From NCBI RefSeq assembly GCF_026210795.1, contig NC_089435.1, forward strand, positions 3,162,001 through 3,226,000: a stretch of 64,000 nt of DNA, read 5' to 3'. A program made the translations under genes and the position numbers. Positions 34,078 to 45,700 of this stretch are shown here, piece after piece. How positions within the stretch are numbered: position 1 is the first letter of the stretch; every line of letters begins with the position of its first letter. Below the pieces are notes generated by a model. The model was not told the DNA's origin. It saw only the letters and a program-made list of their open reading frames with translations, and searched no databases. This stretch comes from Rhizophagus irregularis (taxonomy: Eukaryota; Glomeromycota; Glomeromycetes; Glomerales; Glomeraceae).

Positions 34078-34896
34078 TGAAATTTCCTTTTTTTTTCTTT
34101 AGATACTCTCCGTTTAATAAAAGAAAAAGTAATTAATCGATAATGGAGAGAAACAAGAAAATCTGAAAACGAATTATATTTATACAATTATTTAACGTAA
34201 GGTAAATTACTATTTTGGCTATGTTCCGTATTAAATAACAATAAAACTTTGTATTACAATGATTTAGAGTATACTTAGTATTTTATATTTATGTAATAGA
34301 TGTAATAGATGTGATGAAATTTCGTGTCAGTTTATTTGTTGTATTGATTGATAAGTACTTATAAGCACTTAAGGTAACGGATGACATCATATTTTACATG
34401 CTGCGGGCGATATTTTAAGAAAGTTAGCATGTGTTAATCAAATCCGCTGATCGAAAGAAAAATTGAATTCTGCAAGAACATGCACTAAGAATAATTGGAC
34501 AGGTCGACAGGTCGTGGGATAAGCCAATCTTAAAACACGAATTATCATTTTGGGATTACAGGTCAAAAACATGGGTACAAACACATTAATTTATATAAAA
34601 TGTTCAAATCATCGACATCTAAGGTATCTGATGCAACATCTTTATTTTATTATAATTGAAAAAGTAAAAAAAAAAAAAGTTTGAATTTGCACTATATCTA
34701 TATATACTGATCGCTATTCGATGAATAGATTTTTTTTTTACTTATATACAGTACATAGTTTTATATTTAAAAAAAAGTTCGATTTAATAGAGTTCGATTG
34801 ATAAAGTTCGATTGATAAAGTTCTGATTTACAATATTCTTCTTGCACATATTAAAATAATTTTTAATATAATATTAAGGAGATACTATGCCTACGA
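34078..34896. other. Intergenic DNA
   Basis: No gene or clear repeat recognised. A short triplet of AGTTCGATT(G/T)-like words lies near 34777-34820. Confidence 0.4.
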
Positions 34897-36220
34897 TCAC
34901 GACCGAGGCCAATCTCTTTCATCCAACTCGAAAATTTTATGACAATTTATACAAATTCTCTCACGTACAGGTTCGCTTACGTAATTGATGTCGTCATTAT
35001 CATTCACTGTCAAAGAATCATCATCATTATAGATCATATCACATGTACAATTATTTAAATCGACAAGTGAACTAGAATCTGAGTTATAATCTGAACAATT
35101 CGTAACAGAATATTCACTCATATCACCTATATAATTTTCATCAAATTCTTCATCAAATTCTTGTTCAGACTCATATTGATCTTGTTCATAATCATAATCT
35201 TGACGTGATCCGTAGTCAAATTCATAGTCAAGTTCGTGCCTTTGATTTTGTTGTTGTTGATAGTCCCGGTATTGATCATGTTCTAGACCATAATGTCTTT
35301 GTTCTTGTTCTTGATCGAACTCTTCATAATCAAGATAATTATATTCGAATCCATCGAATTCAAATCCTCCTGAATTACGATTATATTTTACGTTTTTATT
35401 TGAAGTCGTAACGGCAACATATTGTGCTGGAATTGCAAGAATTGGATCAAGAAGTGTTCTACCAGACGAACATGATGAACAATATATGTTGCCACATCTA
35501 AAAAAAGTCATAAGAATTCTATTAGAAATAGGATAAAAGTTTTAAACAAGAAAAAATGAAACCTCACATTCTACAATGATGTTTTCTAAAAAATATTGTG
35601 AATTTTCGATTACAAAAACTACAGCATTTTGTCGTATTATCTTCCTAATAAATAAAAAAAAAAACTCATTGGAAAAGGAAAACTTTATAAACAGTTGAAA
35701 AAAAGCTGTACATTATTTAAGAAATTACCTTCCAATGATCTTTCACTATTCTATTTCTTGTCATTATCTTAAATACGTCAATCTTTCCCATTAATTTAAA
35801 GCAAATCTTCTTTATTTCTTCAAACAAATTTTTCTTCTGGTCTTTCTGCGCCACCTTGGGAGGTGTCGTATCATTAGATACTGCTACCCTTTCCGAAAGG
35901 TCTTTTTGCTGTTGACGAATATTAATATTCTCTTCCAACCTTGGAGTGATAGAATTATTTAATGAATCACATGATGAAACGTTTTTGTTCTCTTGCCGAT
36001 ATTGTTTTAAGGAACTTGAGCGAGAAGGAAAGACAATTTCTTCATAAGAAAGATAACTTGATTTATGTTGTTCATTTAGGGATAAAAAATTTGTAGGACG
36101 CGTATTTGAAATGGTTTTATTAGTTTCAACATTTTCAATATAGTTTTCTGTATATTTTTGTGGATGAACTTTAATTTTTCGATTTAATAAACGATGCGAA
36201 TATAACGTTGAGAGGTCCAT
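34897..36220 (-). CDS. FYVE zinc finger protein with split finger
   Basis: Exons 36220-35729, 35644-35568 and 35497-34897 join in phases 0 and 2 to give 389 residues. I prefer the ATG at 36220 (MDLSTLYSHRLLNRK) to the in-frame ATG at 36379, which adds a Phe/Ala-rich leader. The FYVE domain starts at WKED (163-166), the WxxD signature. It continues C172-x2-C175, the basic R184-K-H-H-C188-R motif, C191-G, and C196-x2-C199. The last ligand pair, C372-x2-C375, lies near the C-terminus in RERICINC. Between C199 and C372 sit 172 residues rich in Asp, Glu, Gln and Tyr. FYVE domains bind PI3P on endosomes. All eight zinc ligands and the basic patch are present, so binding is plausible if the insert loops out. 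The finger is only seen after splicing. Confidence 0.8.
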
Positions 36221-37197
36221 AATAATTAAAGTTGATGAAAGGGGGAAGAGAAAATTTTTCAGTATGAAATATTTTGGAAAATTGGAAAGCTCTGCATGAA
36301 ATGCATAAAAAGCATGAAAGGAAAAGTTTTTTGAATTATAATAAGTTAAGATAACTCGTGTGCGAAAAAAACAAATCATTACAGGTTTATTTTATAATAG
36401 TTACTACTAATATCAAATTTACCTAATTTGTATATGATTTTCAATTTGTTTATACCGGAGTTTATATGAAACACGTGACAGATGAATTTTATCCGTTAAC
36501 ATTTGCCTTTGAAAGTTTAGTCAATTTACTATTGAATGTGAAAGAAAATTTTTTTACCTTTGTGGTATAAAATAAGGTGAATGATGTTTGTGTTACGGAA
36601 AGGTAATACTTTATTACTTTATTAATATTTTCCCAAATCATTGATATTATTATTTGATTCATACAATCCTTTTTTTTTCTAGATTGTGAAAGATATTTGC
36701 TGCTAATCTGATGACGAATAATATATTTGGTTACATTAAAAAATATTTTTTATATCGCGGTATAAAAAAATATATATATAAGTATATATTTTCATTATCT
36801 TTAAAAAAAGTATCAATAACAAAGATGTTCAATTATTTATGTAAATAAAATAAATAAAAAATATTTATATATAAGCGTATATTTAAAAAAGAGTAAATAT
36901 AATATTTAATTTGTATATATTATTAAAAAATACAAATATACAAAACGCCCCAACAGGATATTTTTTTAGAACTCTACCCGATATATTATATCCGTATTTA
37001 CCCATGGTAAATAAAATGATGTATTGTCAACAATTTGATGATGATTGAAGTATTATTGGTGTTATTGTATAAACACTGCGCCGTTTTCATGTATGAATGT
37101 GATTTTTTTATTTAATTTAAACAATTTAGTTCAACAAAAAATTTACGTAAAACAGATTAAGAATTATGTAAACATGAGATTTATATATACACATTTT
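36221..37197. other. AT-rich intergenic DNA
   Basis: No gene or repeat recognised beyond AT-rich simple sequence around 36730-36950. Confidence 0.4.
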
Positions 37198-38512
37198 TCA
37201 TTCTTCAATAGAAAATGGATCAAATACATGAATATCACAAGTTCTGTCTTCGCATACTATATTTGTGACGACCGGATTTCCCTAATAACAAACAGAGTAT
37301 CAATAACAATTCAGAAGACGTAAATGTTTCTAAACAAATTATTAATTTAATACCTCTGGTTTTTTATTATTTGTTGTATTCGTTCTTGTTATCCCAGTAA
37401 ACCATATTTTTACTGCCTGATTTTGAGTCTTTAATTTTATATTACCTTTTCTATCTTTGGAATCACCGGTAACTTGTTTCACTTCGACAAATTTGTAGAA
37501 ACGAACCTTTTTAATTAAAGTCTTTTTCGATCTCTCCTGTATTATAATAAATAAATTAATATCCCAGAAGAAAAATTATTAAATTAAGAAATTTTACGTC
37601 TTCCTTTCTTTTACCTGAGATATCTTCCTTTCTTTAATTTGAAATCTGCATAATATATAAACAGGGGATCTTGGTTCATTCACATAGCTATGCCAAAACT
37701 CACTTCTATGTAATCCTTCAGGTCTTAAAAGTTGATGCTTTATCTTTTCCCTTCCTATATAACCCTTCTTAATCTTTTGTAAACTTTCATTTTTTTGGTT
37801 TTTTAAAGAATCGAATTGTGAATTATCATCATTAATGTCCACCTCTTTCAAAGTGTCAATAGTCGGATGTTTGACTACTTTTTTTCGACCGCTTTTTGAT
37901 TTTGATGTTGAACTATTTTCGTCTTGCGATGATCTACTATTGCGTACACATGATCTTAGTGCAGAATCATCTCTTTGTATATCCACTATCTTTTCGATAT
38001 CAAAACTTTTTGTTTCACTTATAGATTGTAAATCTTTATGATCAATATCACTTGAAATAGATGCTTCAGATACAATTTTAGACTTCCTTAACGTGTTTTT
38101 ATATAATTCGTTAAATTTGAGGTCATCGGATTTATCATCTGTTTCATTCAAGTTGTCCGATTGTCTTTCGCTATCAAGATTGCTTTTTGAAATCATTGTA
38201 ATATTATGCGGTTGTCGAATTTGTGTATTAATCTCGATGGAACTAGCAGTATCTATTGAAATTGATTTGAAAGAAATTAGAGTTTCGTTTGTGTCACATG
38301 AATAATCTTGACTGGTTATACTTTTATTTTGATCTTCAATCGATTTGTTATTGAAATTTTCATTTTTATGATACGAGGATTTGTCTGTTTAAGTACGTGA
38401 TTTAGAATTTGTCTTTTAATTCAAGCGTGATCTATAAAAAATACTTACCGTTTTTTACTACGTTTTTCTTTGAATTTTTCTTTTTTGAACTTTTATTTTT
38501 TTTTGAACCCAT
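37198..38512 (-). CDS. Four-exon gene of unknown family
   Basis: Exons 38512-38449, 38384-37615, 37536-37354 and 37281-37198 join in phases 1, 0 and 0 to give 366 residues. The N-terminus is strongly basic (MGSKKNKSSKKKNSKKNVVK), like a nuclear localisation signal. Residues 20-210 are serine-, asparagine- and aspartate-rich and probably disordered, with a SGRKKVVKHP patch. The last 150 residues look folded: REKIKHQLLRPEGLHRSEFW, then PVYILCRFQIKE, VRFYKFVEVKQVTGDS, and QAVKIWFTGITRT, ending CEDRTCDIHVFDPFSIEE. The mix of strands, aromatics and conserved-looking loops suggests a small beta-rich domain that I cannot name. All introns have GT-AG borders and the spliced frame stays open, so the gene is real. 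Confidence 0.7.
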
Positions 38513-38932
38513 TTTCTTTTTTTTTTTTTAAAAAAAAAATATATTTAACGAATTTTATTTAACAAACAATCGTTAGAGAAGGGACTTTATGAACAAACGA
38601 AAAAAACAAGTTGAGGTAGTAGGGTATTTATATATGAGCTGTAGATCTTATATTACGTAATTAATTTTTTCCGAAAACGCGTAATAATCTAATCATTTTT
38701 GTCATAATCTAGTGATTTTTGTCATAATTACCAACTTAAATAACGAAATATATTTATTTATTGAAGATGATGTATGATGTGTAACATATAATACAAAAAG
38801 ACACAAAATTTGATTGATAATGAAAAAAAAATTTTTTTTTTGGTGAATATATATATATATATATATATATGTATATCAACTATATAAAGTATATAATATG
38901 CTTTTAAAATATTTTACAAAAATTATATATTC
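38513..38932. other. Short intergenic region with (AT)n run
   Basis: No gene. An (AT) microsatellite lies at about 38847-38870. Confidence 0.5.
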
Positions 38933-41552
38933 CTACGTATTATGAATTCTACCACGATAAAAATAATATTCTTCACCTAATTCACACGACCAAAAAATAT
39001 TCCTCTTCATTCCACTGTCAAATTCTTTTTTATCTTTTTCTCTAATGTCTTTCCCCATCTTATTATTAAAATTTTTCTTTATCCATGACTCACCTAAAAA
39101 CTTAACGGGGCAACCACTTGTAATCTTTTTTATAACTTTGCCAGATTTCATTGAAGCTAGTTCAATAATAGTGTTTTGAAATCCTACTATGTAAATATCA
39201 TTGAAACTAGGTAATAATGAAATTTCATTTGGAGGTAAGGACCATCGTATCGGACGATTGTATTTATACGGTTCACCTTTGTTATTTACTAAATGAGAAA
39301 CATTACAGATAGTCGCAAGAAACAGATTTGATGGGGATGGTACTTCTATTGGGGTTTTTTGTTTGTTTTCTGAAGAAGTTGGGTTTATCTTATTATTTTG
39401 GGGATTGTAGGGGTTGTGAAGGTGAAAGAATTGTGATGATGATTCAGATCCAGAAGATCCAGGAGATCCGGGAGATCCAGAAGATTCAGATGCATGAGAA
39501 GCATACGAAGCATGAGAAGCAGGAAATGAGACATAATCTAATTGAGCCATCATTGGTGGTAATTGTTGCATAATTGGTACAATTTCGCGATGTGCCAAAA
39601 TACTAGATAAATTAGTATAAGTGGGTGAAATTGGTGGCGAAATAAATTCATTATTTATTAATTGTTCTTGTCCATCTTCCTGTTGAGACACCATAGAAGC
39701 TACAGAACCTAATGGAGAATTTACTGAATTTATAGTATCATCTGTCACAATTGATTTTCTACGTGATTTTTTGTAAGAATTTGTACCACTTGATTGAAGG
39801 TCATTAGAAGAAGAAATACTTTTACGATTCCTGAATGTTGATCTTCTTAATGGATTACTTCTTAATTCGTTAACAAACTTTGCATGATTTGTTAAATCTG
39901 GAGGTATCGATGCTGTCGGTGATGTAGGTGGTGACTTAGGAAGGTATGAATTAGGAAGAGGTGGAGCATCAAAATTCAGTGATAAAGGGATAACGGAAAT
40001 TTGCGTATCAAATTCCACGGGATCTTCAATAAGAAATTCTAATGAACATGTATGTGGAAGAGGAGTAAAACTTCGCCAAACTGGATTTTCAACATATCTA
40101 GGAACAAGAACTTTTGGCATGGTGATCTCCGTCACTACACTTGAGTGAGCGTCGATAGATGCCGCTTTACCATTCATACAAGTAAATATCTTGTTAATTA
40201 CAAAAGGATCTCTTGCTACACTAATAAAATCTGGAGTTTCTGGAACCCAAAAAGTTTTAGCCAATTCAAATTTAAAATCTGGAGTATTTTTTGCGCTAAC
40301 CTCACAATGAAATAGATGAACCATATTATGTAGCGTTACAACCGTTAAATAAATATAACTTTTCGTCTCTTTTACATCAAAAGTAGTACAATCTTTAGCG
40401 GCGTCCAATTTAACATAATCAGTGGCCCAATTCCATGCATTTATTTTTTCTTCCGCGCTAATATCAACACTATCTAAAGAATTTGAAAGATGTTGCTGAA
40501 TATAATCCGTTAATTGTGACGTAAAATTTGATAAAGTACGTTGATGTAATTTTCCTGGAAATAACGAATTCCCTGATGTTGAAGAATTAGATTCTGAACT
40601 TGTAGAAATAATACTTGTGGCTGATCTTCGTTTGAGCTCTTTACAATTTTTACATATTGTCTTTCCGCTTTTTTGCCCTTCTGAATTAATATTTTCCTCT
40701 AATGGATTTCCACAAACATCACATCTTTGTAGTGAATCAGTAATTTTTTTCAAAAAGTTGGGTGTCTTTGAAAAATCTACGGGTCTATCTGATTTCGATT
40801 GTAACATAAATTTAATTAAATGTAATAAAGAATCTAATTGATAAATTCGAATCATTTGTTTTTTTCCAGCAATTGCAATCATGATTCCATATTCATCTAA
40901 AATCTGAATTTTTCTAAAAGAACATCCTCGAATTAATAGTTTAGGTTTAATTAATTCAGAATTAACGGAAAAATCGATCACACTTAATCCATTCTCATTT
41001 CCAATTAATAAATATTGTTTTCCAAACATGGACGCGCATGTCATTTGTTCTATTGATCCAGTATTAGGAGAACCAAGAAGTTTACTCTCAAATTCTCCTA
41101 CATTAACTGAAGCCTGTCGATTCTCATAATTAACGACTGTAATCACACGTCTTAAACCTGTTGGATTTGACTACAAAAATAGAAGAAATAATTATTATTA
41201 ATATATATATATAATTTTTTATAAAAAAGGTATATATAATTTATAACATCAATGTAATATATGAGTGATAAATATGTGAAAATTGAATTTAACGAACTTT
41301 ATCAGAATCATCATTTAGGTCTTTCGAAGTTGTCGTAATTGTCATATCACCATTATCGTCATTTTTAGGACGAGCATTGAATTGAGTGCTCGATACGACA
41401 TTTTCACTTTCAATCAATAATGTTTTAACGATTTTTTTTCCAAGTTGTTGATTTTTACTCGGAAGCGGTAGGTTGACTAAATTTTCTGAGGTAGGAATAA
41501 TATTATTTATAGGATGTAATGAAGTATTATTAAACTCTGCTTTATCTTGCAT
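38933..41552 (-). CDS. CNH (citron homology) domain protein
   Basis: Exon one, 41552-41298 (MQDKAEFNNTSLHPINN), joins exon two, 41170-38933, in phase 0 to give 830 residues. The donor GTTCGT is weak, so the join is tentative, but exon two opens cleanly after a TAG acceptor (SNPTGLRRVITVVNYENRQ). The protein looks like a CNH propeller: CASMFGKQYLLIGNENGLSV, then LDEYGIMIAIAGKKQMIRIY, and late strands LLPSFNDIYIVGFQNTIIE. Two inserts interrupt it: a zinc-ribbon-like pair, C235-x2-C238 and C258-x2-C261, and a Ser/Pro-rich stretch in the middle with SHASYASHASES and GSPGSPGSSGS repeats. CNH domains occur in Rho GEFs, GCK kinases and VPS39-type proteins, where they bind small GTPases or partners. 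No GEF or kinase domain is seen here. Confidence 0.65.
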
Positions 41553-42720
41553 GTTTTTTTTTAAAAAAAAAAATAAAAAAAAAATAAAATTTTCGAAAAT
41601 CAGGTAGGACGCATTTATATTAAGCATATATATACAAATCCGATATATACAAGAGTTTCCAAAAAAAAGCCTTATGATGACATAACCTGGTTAGATTAGT
41701 TAAAAAAAAAAAAATAATAATAAATAGAAGATTCCACAAGAATGATCAATAAGCTAATAAGCTAAGGTTTTCTATTAATAGCACAAAAATTATTCCAAAG
41801 TAGGATTATACGGAAGATCTGCTCAATATTAAGCTAATTTTGTGTACAATAAAATTACTTGTCCATTCATACTGCGGTGATAATATGATGATATTTTAAT
41901 TATTTAATTATTTTTCTAACTAAATATTTGAAGCCTTTTTCGACCAAAATTGAAATTTTTTCTTCGCATTTTTAATTCCGACTAAAAATTCGATTCTTTA
42001 ATAAAACAAAACAATACATTATTATTTATTATGATGGTTAATATAATATTATTATTTGAACAATTAAAAATTAATTTCTTTTATTTCTTTTAACTAAATA
42101 AAATTTAATAATAATATTTGATGTGGTACAATGTTTAATGGGTATTACCGAAAGTTCAAAGATAAAGTTATTTATCCTTTGTACAATGTTTGTGATAAAC
42201 ATAAACATCATTCTATTAAACAATTAACTTTGTTAATAACTCAATGATATTGATACGTCACATTATCCAATCAGGAATCATCAAGAATTATTTTGCTAAA
42301 TGAAACTTCTAAATGTCGAAATTTTTTTCATAAAAATTTTATTAATTGTCAATATTCATAAAATATGTTAAGTAACACTTGTATACTGAGATTGATTGCT
42401 TCGGACTTTCATTTCCGATTTTGCGTTATCTTGTGCCTGATTTGAAAGATAGTGCACTTTTGTGAGCTTTATTAGGTTATAAGTTCCTAACCATTCTAAA
42501 TAATCATTTAGAACAAAATAACAAAACAAAGTTTTTTAAAATCCTATAAATTACTTTATGCATCATTTAAAACTAAAATTTTACAATCAAAAACTATTTA
42601 TTTTTATTTTGTTGAATTTTATCTAAATAAAAAAAAATTTTTTTTTTGCTAATTCATTTAATAGCCGCTCAATATCAATATAAATCGTTCTTGAGCTAGA
42701 TAATTTTTTTAAAACGTAAA
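41553..42720. promoter_or_regulatory. Divergent intergenic region
   Basis: Lies between the minus-strand CNH gene and the plus-strand sacsin-BTB gene, so it must hold both promoters. AT-rich with several homopolymer runs. No specific site is recognised. Confidence 0.4.
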
Positions 42721-45700
42721 ATGAATAGTTCTAACGCTACTAAAAGAAGAAAAAAAGGAAAAGGATTCAAACCAAAAGAACCTTACACTAATCGTTTACG
42801 TAAAATTCTCGATGAATATCCTGATGGTTCACAGGTTCTTCGTGAAATTCTTCAGAATTCCGATGATTCCAAGAGTACCGAACAAATTTTTATTTTGGAT
42901 CATAATACATATCCATCAAATAGTTTACTTGAACCAGAGGAGGATAGCTATGAAAGAACAAATCTAAAACTTGATAGATATCAAGGTCCAGCACTTTTAG
43001 CTAAGAATAATACTATTTTCGAGGAAAGGGATTTTGAATCTTTGCTGAAATTAGCTGATAGTGAGAAACAAGATCAATTTGATAAGATTGGAGGTAAAAA
43101 AATTTTTTTTTATTTACCTTATATGATTAAAATAATATTGATATTGTCTATTAACTTTCTGTCATTTTCATGTAAATTTAGTAATGGGTGTCGGCTTTAA
43201 TTCGATTTATCATATTACCGATTCACCTTCTTTTATTACTGGTGAAAATTATGTCATTCTTGATCCACACGAATGGTATTTTGATGGTGGTGTCAAATTC
43301 AACTTTGTCGATGATAATTTGGCCGAAGAATACCCGGATCAATTCGCTCCCTTCGGAATTCCATGTGATAGATCATTTAAAGGCACCCTCTTTCGTTATC
43401 CTCTCCGTACTGATGAAGATTCTATTGATTCGAAAATTTCTGATAAAGTATATAAACCTGATGAAATTTTAGAGATGTTTCATAAATTTTATGAAAAAGA
43501 AAGCGTAAATTGTTTATTGTTTTTAAAATATATTGAACGTATTCAATTCTATGAATTGAAAGAAGGTGCTACTGAACCTGAATTACTTTACACAATTCAG
43601 TTGGAAAATATTGATGACCACATTCGACAACAACGTCGGTTAATAGTTGAAAAAATTGTACCAATGATGAAATCATTAAAATTAGGAGAACTTAACGGAA
43701 ATAATCAGTTAGATACTTCTTATGTTGCATCATTTTCTCGAAAGCGAAAAGATGATTCTATAGAAATTAGCTCATGGTTAATTTTAAATTATCTTGATGA
43801 CTTACTTGAAGTCGAAAAATATTTTTATGAGAACTTTAATAAATATATAGGAGATTATAAATTTATTCCTAATGTTGGTTTAGCTGTTCCTTTGAATAAT
43901 CCGGATGCTGTTGGAAGATTATTCTGTTTTTTACCTCTTCCTATTGATATGCCCTTTCTCGTTTCCGTACATGGATACTTTGCGGTAAGAATCAATAAAG
44001 TTTTGATATTGTTATGATGAATAATAAAATAATACCTTTTTTTGTTTGGTTAACAGGTTAGCACCAATCGACGTACCTTATGGTCGCCTGCCGACAATGA
44101 AGACCTAGTAAATAATCAACTTCATAAATACGCAATTTGTTTTTTTAATATTTGTATATATATTTCTAAACTATTAAATATTAAACGTAAATTTTTTAGG
44201 CGGTTGATGCGTTAGCGCGTTTGAAAGTTGAATGGAATAAATATTTATTTGAAAAAGTCTTACCTAAAGCTTGGGCAAAATTTCTTAATGAACTTCCGCT
44301 TAAAGTTTCTAATCTTCGATCAGGTGATTTACATAAATTCTGGCCAAGAGATAATGAAGGAACTTCTAGCATTAGTTCTTTTTGTAAGGATCTATTACAA
44401 AATGTCATAGAAAATCTTAATATTGATGATCGTGTATTCAGAGGACCTCCTTCATCAAATACCATTGGAGTAGTATCTAAAGCTTCAGCAGATTCGTATG
44501 ATACACCCTTATTTCAAGAATCCGAATTTCATTGGCTTTCTCTTTTAAATGGCTATTTGGAGGATGAAAAATCGCGAATTTATGAATTACCTAAAATAAT
44601 TGGAAGTATTGGGTTTCCATTCATATCAACCTTACCTACCATCCTCAACGCCTTAAAAAAATCTACTAAACACGAAGATTCCCTCCATTTTTTTACTCCT
44701 GCCACCATTCGTAATTATTTAAGGTGTAATAGTGATAGATGGCAGGAAGGTGTAATATCAAGAAAAGAAATCTTATATTTATTTGAATATATATTAGAGG
44801 ACAAAAAGTTTGATGAATTAGAAGGTTTTAAAATGATTCCGCTTGCAGATGGTACGCTTGGTACTTTAACACAATCTGGTAATTCTTACGCGTATATTGG
44901 CCCAGATGAAATTCTTAAAACTCATAAAAACGATGAATGTAATATTTTCAAAGATCAACTGAATAAGTTCATTGATAAATCGATTAACAATTATACACTA
45001 TATCACTGCTTACATGAAAATGCAAAAGCAAAATGGATTTTAAATATAAAAATATTGGATGAATTTGCTGTTGGTGATATGATTAGATATTCATTGAATT
45101 ATACAGAGAATACACAAGATTCTGAAGAAATACCAATGCCAAATAATTATGAATGGATTTATCAATTATGGGATAACCTAAAATTTAGAAATTGGGATTT
45201 AACTAAATTTGAAGATATTCATTTAATTCCGACAAATCATTCTACTCTTAGAAAGTTGAAGACTCCTAGAAAGACTTTTTCGGGTAAAAATATCTCAAAC
45301 AATTCTTTAATTTCTATTTTCGAAAAATTTGGTGCTGTTTTCGTTGACAGTGAATTTGATAGACAAATTTCAGAATGGAATAAGTAAGTATTTTTTTATA
45401 AATAAATTTTTACATCTTTTTTTAAAAAAAAAAATAACTAAAAACTTTTTTTATATAATCAGAATATCTCCATATATTATTAAGCCTGATAACATTATAT
45501 CGGTTTTGGATTCCTTCCGTGCTAATGCATCATATCCAGATAATTTGAAAATAAATTTACAGAGTAGCGAAGCAACAGCGCTCGTTGAACATTTATCTAA
45601 TTATTTACGGCTTGCTAATAAATCTAATCTAATACGAAATCATATTGATGTTATTAAACATCTTCCTATTTTTATCGAAGTTGACCATACTTCACCAATT

